A stretch of 6,308 nucleotides of DNA, taken from assembly GCA_041677345.1 (NCBI GenBank), contig JBAYQE010000120.1, forward strand, positions 1 to 6,308, given 5' to 3'. The translations under genes were made by a program, and so were the position numbers. Position 1 is the first letter of the stretch; each line of letters opens with the position of its first letter. The notes beneath the pieces are model-generated. The model ran no database searches. It was not told the DNA's origin and worked only from the letters and a program-made list of their open reading frames with translations. The DNA comes from JALOAT01 sp041677345 (GTDB lineage: Bacteria > Pseudomonadota > Gammaproteobacteria > Thiohalomonadales > Thiohalomonadaceae). Shown here piece after piece: positions 5,385 to 6,308 of the stretch.

Positions 5385-5965
5385 AGCCACCGGCGCTGGT
5401 ATTGGGCTCCACCTCGCCCTACCGGCGCGAGTTGCTGGCAAGGCTCGGCCTCGCCTTCGAGGTCGATGCCCCGGACGTGGACGAGCACGCGCTGCCCGGT
5501 GAGGCGCCGGATGCCCTGGTGCGGCGCCTGGCGGAAGCCAAGGCCCGCGCCGTGGCAGCAAGGCATCCGGGCGCGCTGGTCATTGGCTCCGACCAGGTGG
5601 CTGTGCTCGATGGTGTGATTCTCGGCAAGCCGGGCGATCATGCGCGCGCCATGCAGCAGTTGCGTGCTGCTTCGGGAAAGACGGTGCTTTTCCAGACCGG
5701 GCTGTGCCTGTTTGACGATCGTAACGGCAGCGCCCAAGTGGACGTGGTGCCGTTTCGGGTGGTGTTCCGCACGCTGAGCGATGCACAGATCGAGAATTAC
5801 CTCCGCCGCGAACGCCCCTACAACTGCGCCGGCAGCTTCAAGTCGGAAGGCCTCGGCATCAGTCTGTTCCAGCGCCTGGAAGGCGATGATCCCAATGCCC
5901 TCATCGGTCTCCCGCTCATCCGCCTGGTGGATATGCTCGCAGAGGCGGGGGTTCACCTGCTGTAG
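5381..5965 (+). CDS. yceF: YceF-type Maf nucleotide pyrophosphatase (probable m7GTP pyrophosphatase)
   Basis: Maf proteins hydrolyse non-canonical nucleoside triphosphates; E. coli YceF prefers m7GTP. The 194-residue product equals E. coli YceF in length. It shows the N-terminal phosphate-binding GSTSPYRRELL (9-19), PDVDE (31-35), the catalytic GSDQVAVLDG (69-78, D71), LGKP (81-84), CAGSFKSEGLGI (149-160) and LEGDDPNALIGLPL (166-179). The SFKSEG and GSDQV forms are those of the YceF subgroup rather than the YhdE dTTP/UTP group. The start ATG overlaps the pycB TGA (ATGA) and has only a weak GAG upstream, suggesting translational coupling to pycB. In E. coli yceF lies next to and divergent from yceD; here pycAB separates them. 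It faces sppA convergently. Confidence 0.94.
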   Translation: MKPPALVLGSTSPYRRELLARLGLAFEVDAPDVDEHALPGEAPDALVRRLAEAKARAVAARHPGALVIGSDQVAVLDGVILGKPGDHARAMQQLRAASGKTVLFQTGLCLFDDRNGSAQVDVVPFRVVFRTLSDAQIENYLRRERPYNCAGSFKSEGLGISLFQRLEGDDPNALIGLPLIRLVDMLAEAGVHLL

Positions 5966-5976
5966 CTTGGGTGCCT

Positions 5977-6020
5977 CCCGCAATGTCACGTGGCTTCGCA
6001 ACGTGACCTGCGGGTCTCTT
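5977..6020 (+). terminator. Hairpin in the convergent yceF/sppA gap, possible terminator
   Basis: Positions 5977-5982 (CCCGCA) pair with 6009-6014 (TGCGGG), and after a small 2x1 internal loop 5985-5991 (GTCACGT) pair with 6001-6007 (ACGTGAC), leaving a 9-base loop. It begins 11 bases after the yceF stop. The tail TCTCTT on the plus strand is only weakly U-rich, and on the minus strand no T-run follows. It could end the pyc-yceF transcript or serve both strands. A small 5-bp hairpin (6021-6025 with 6032-6036) sits just beyond the sppA stop. Confidence 0.5.
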
Positions 6021-6039
6021 CACCGACCGTGCGGTGCGC

Positions 6040-6308
6040 TCAACGCAGCTTTGGTGTGGACTGCTCGGTGAGCAGTTTCATGATGATCGCCCCAAACCGC
6101 TCAAAGAAGCGCTCCAGGTAATCAGGTCTGGCTGTGTAATCCACTATCCGTTCGACGCCGATGACCTCGCGTGCGACGTAATCCGCGCTGCCCAGGCCGT
6201 CCACCAGTCCGAGTTCCACCCCCACCTCCCCCGTCCACACCAAACCGGAGAAGATCGCCTTTTCATCCTTGAGGCGCTCGCCGCGACCTTCCTTTACCGC
6301 TTCGATGA
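6040..6308 (-). CDS. sppA: SppA-type signal peptide peptidase, S49 family (C-terminal 88 residues; gene runs off the right edge)
   Basis: S49 peptidases are inner-membrane serine-lysine proteases that degrade cleaved signal peptides. The visible C-terminus reads IEAVKEGRGERLKDEKAI, FSGLVWTGEVGVELGLVDG, then LGSADYVAREVIGVERIVDY and finally LERFFERFGAIIMKLL before TGA at 6042-6040. The pattern VK.GRG.RL...IFSG.VWTG..A..LGLVDGLGS with a following DY and a C-terminal amphipathic stretch is typical of the short bacterial SppA (about 320 residues). In an alignment to relatives the usual 'eqAielGLvD' is here EVGVELGLVD. The catalytic Ser and Lys and the N-terminal membrane anchor lie outside the window. 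Pseudomonas also has an SppA-like gene next to maf, from recall. SohB, another S49 member, is the alternative but less likely. Confidence 0.85.
   Translation of the reverse strand, partial: IEAVKEGRGERLKDEKAIFSGLVWTGEVGVELGLVDGLGSADYVAREVIGVERIVDYTARPDYLERFFERFGAIIMKLLTEQSTPKLR

Noticed and set aside
1..6308. Mobile elements, CRISPR arrays, tRNA/rRNA genes, phage or defence genes
   Set aside because: I found no direct repeat arrays, transposase motifs, terminal inverted repeats or structural RNA signatures; all long frames are accounted for by housekeeping genes.

Overview
The window is a GC-rich, gammaproteobacterial-type chromosomal segment. It carries a core lipid/ribosome gene block (yceD-rpmF-plsX-fabH) on the minus strand. 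Facing away from it on the plus strand are genes for a two-subunit pyruvate carboxylase (pycA, pycB) and a YceF-type Maf pyrophosphatase. The 3' end of an S49 signal peptide peptidase gene (sppA) lies convergent to them at the right edge. The affiliation rests on three things: the conserved gene order, a cysteine-free L32 very close to the E. coli form, and a YceF-like Maf next to an SppA-type protease, an arrangement I recall from Pseudomonas. Coding density is very high, there is no sign of mobile DNA, and codon use looks uniform by eye.

Layout. Positions 1-48 (minus) hold the first 16 codons of fabH, whose TTG start overlaps the plsX stop. plsX is 45-1073 (minus). A 144-bp gap with a strong hairpin follows. 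rpmF is 1218-1397 (minus), then a 2-bp gap, then yceD at 1400-1927 (minus). The divergent control region is 1928-2111. pycA is 2112-3530 (plus, GTG start) and pycB is 3564-5384 (plus). yceF/maf is 5381-5965 (plus) with an ATGA overlap to pycB. A 74-bp convergent gap with a hairpin precedes the sppA C-terminus at 6040-6308 (minus).

How the genes work together. YceD is linked to 23S rRNA/ribosome biogenesis and L32 is a large-subunit protein. PlsX and FabH begin phospholipid and fatty-acid synthesis. PycA carboxylates biotin on PycB, and PycB transfers the carboxyl group to pyruvate to make oxaloacetate (anaplerosis). In E. coli, yceF is directly divergent from yceD; here pycAB sits between that divergent control region and yceF, so yceF appears to be translated by coupling to pycB.

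The most interesting non-coding signals are in the 184-bp divergent region. A near-consensus sigma-70 promoter for yceD (TTGACA-17-TATCAT) ends only 9 bp before the ATG, predicting an essentially leaderless mRNA. On the other strand, a hairpin followed at once by seven T residues lies between the likely pycA promoter and the pycA ribosome binding site. It has an upstream competing arm and a possible 9-codon leader ORF, which together look like an attenuator. I see no evidence of a wholly new multi-gene system; the genes belong to well-known families.
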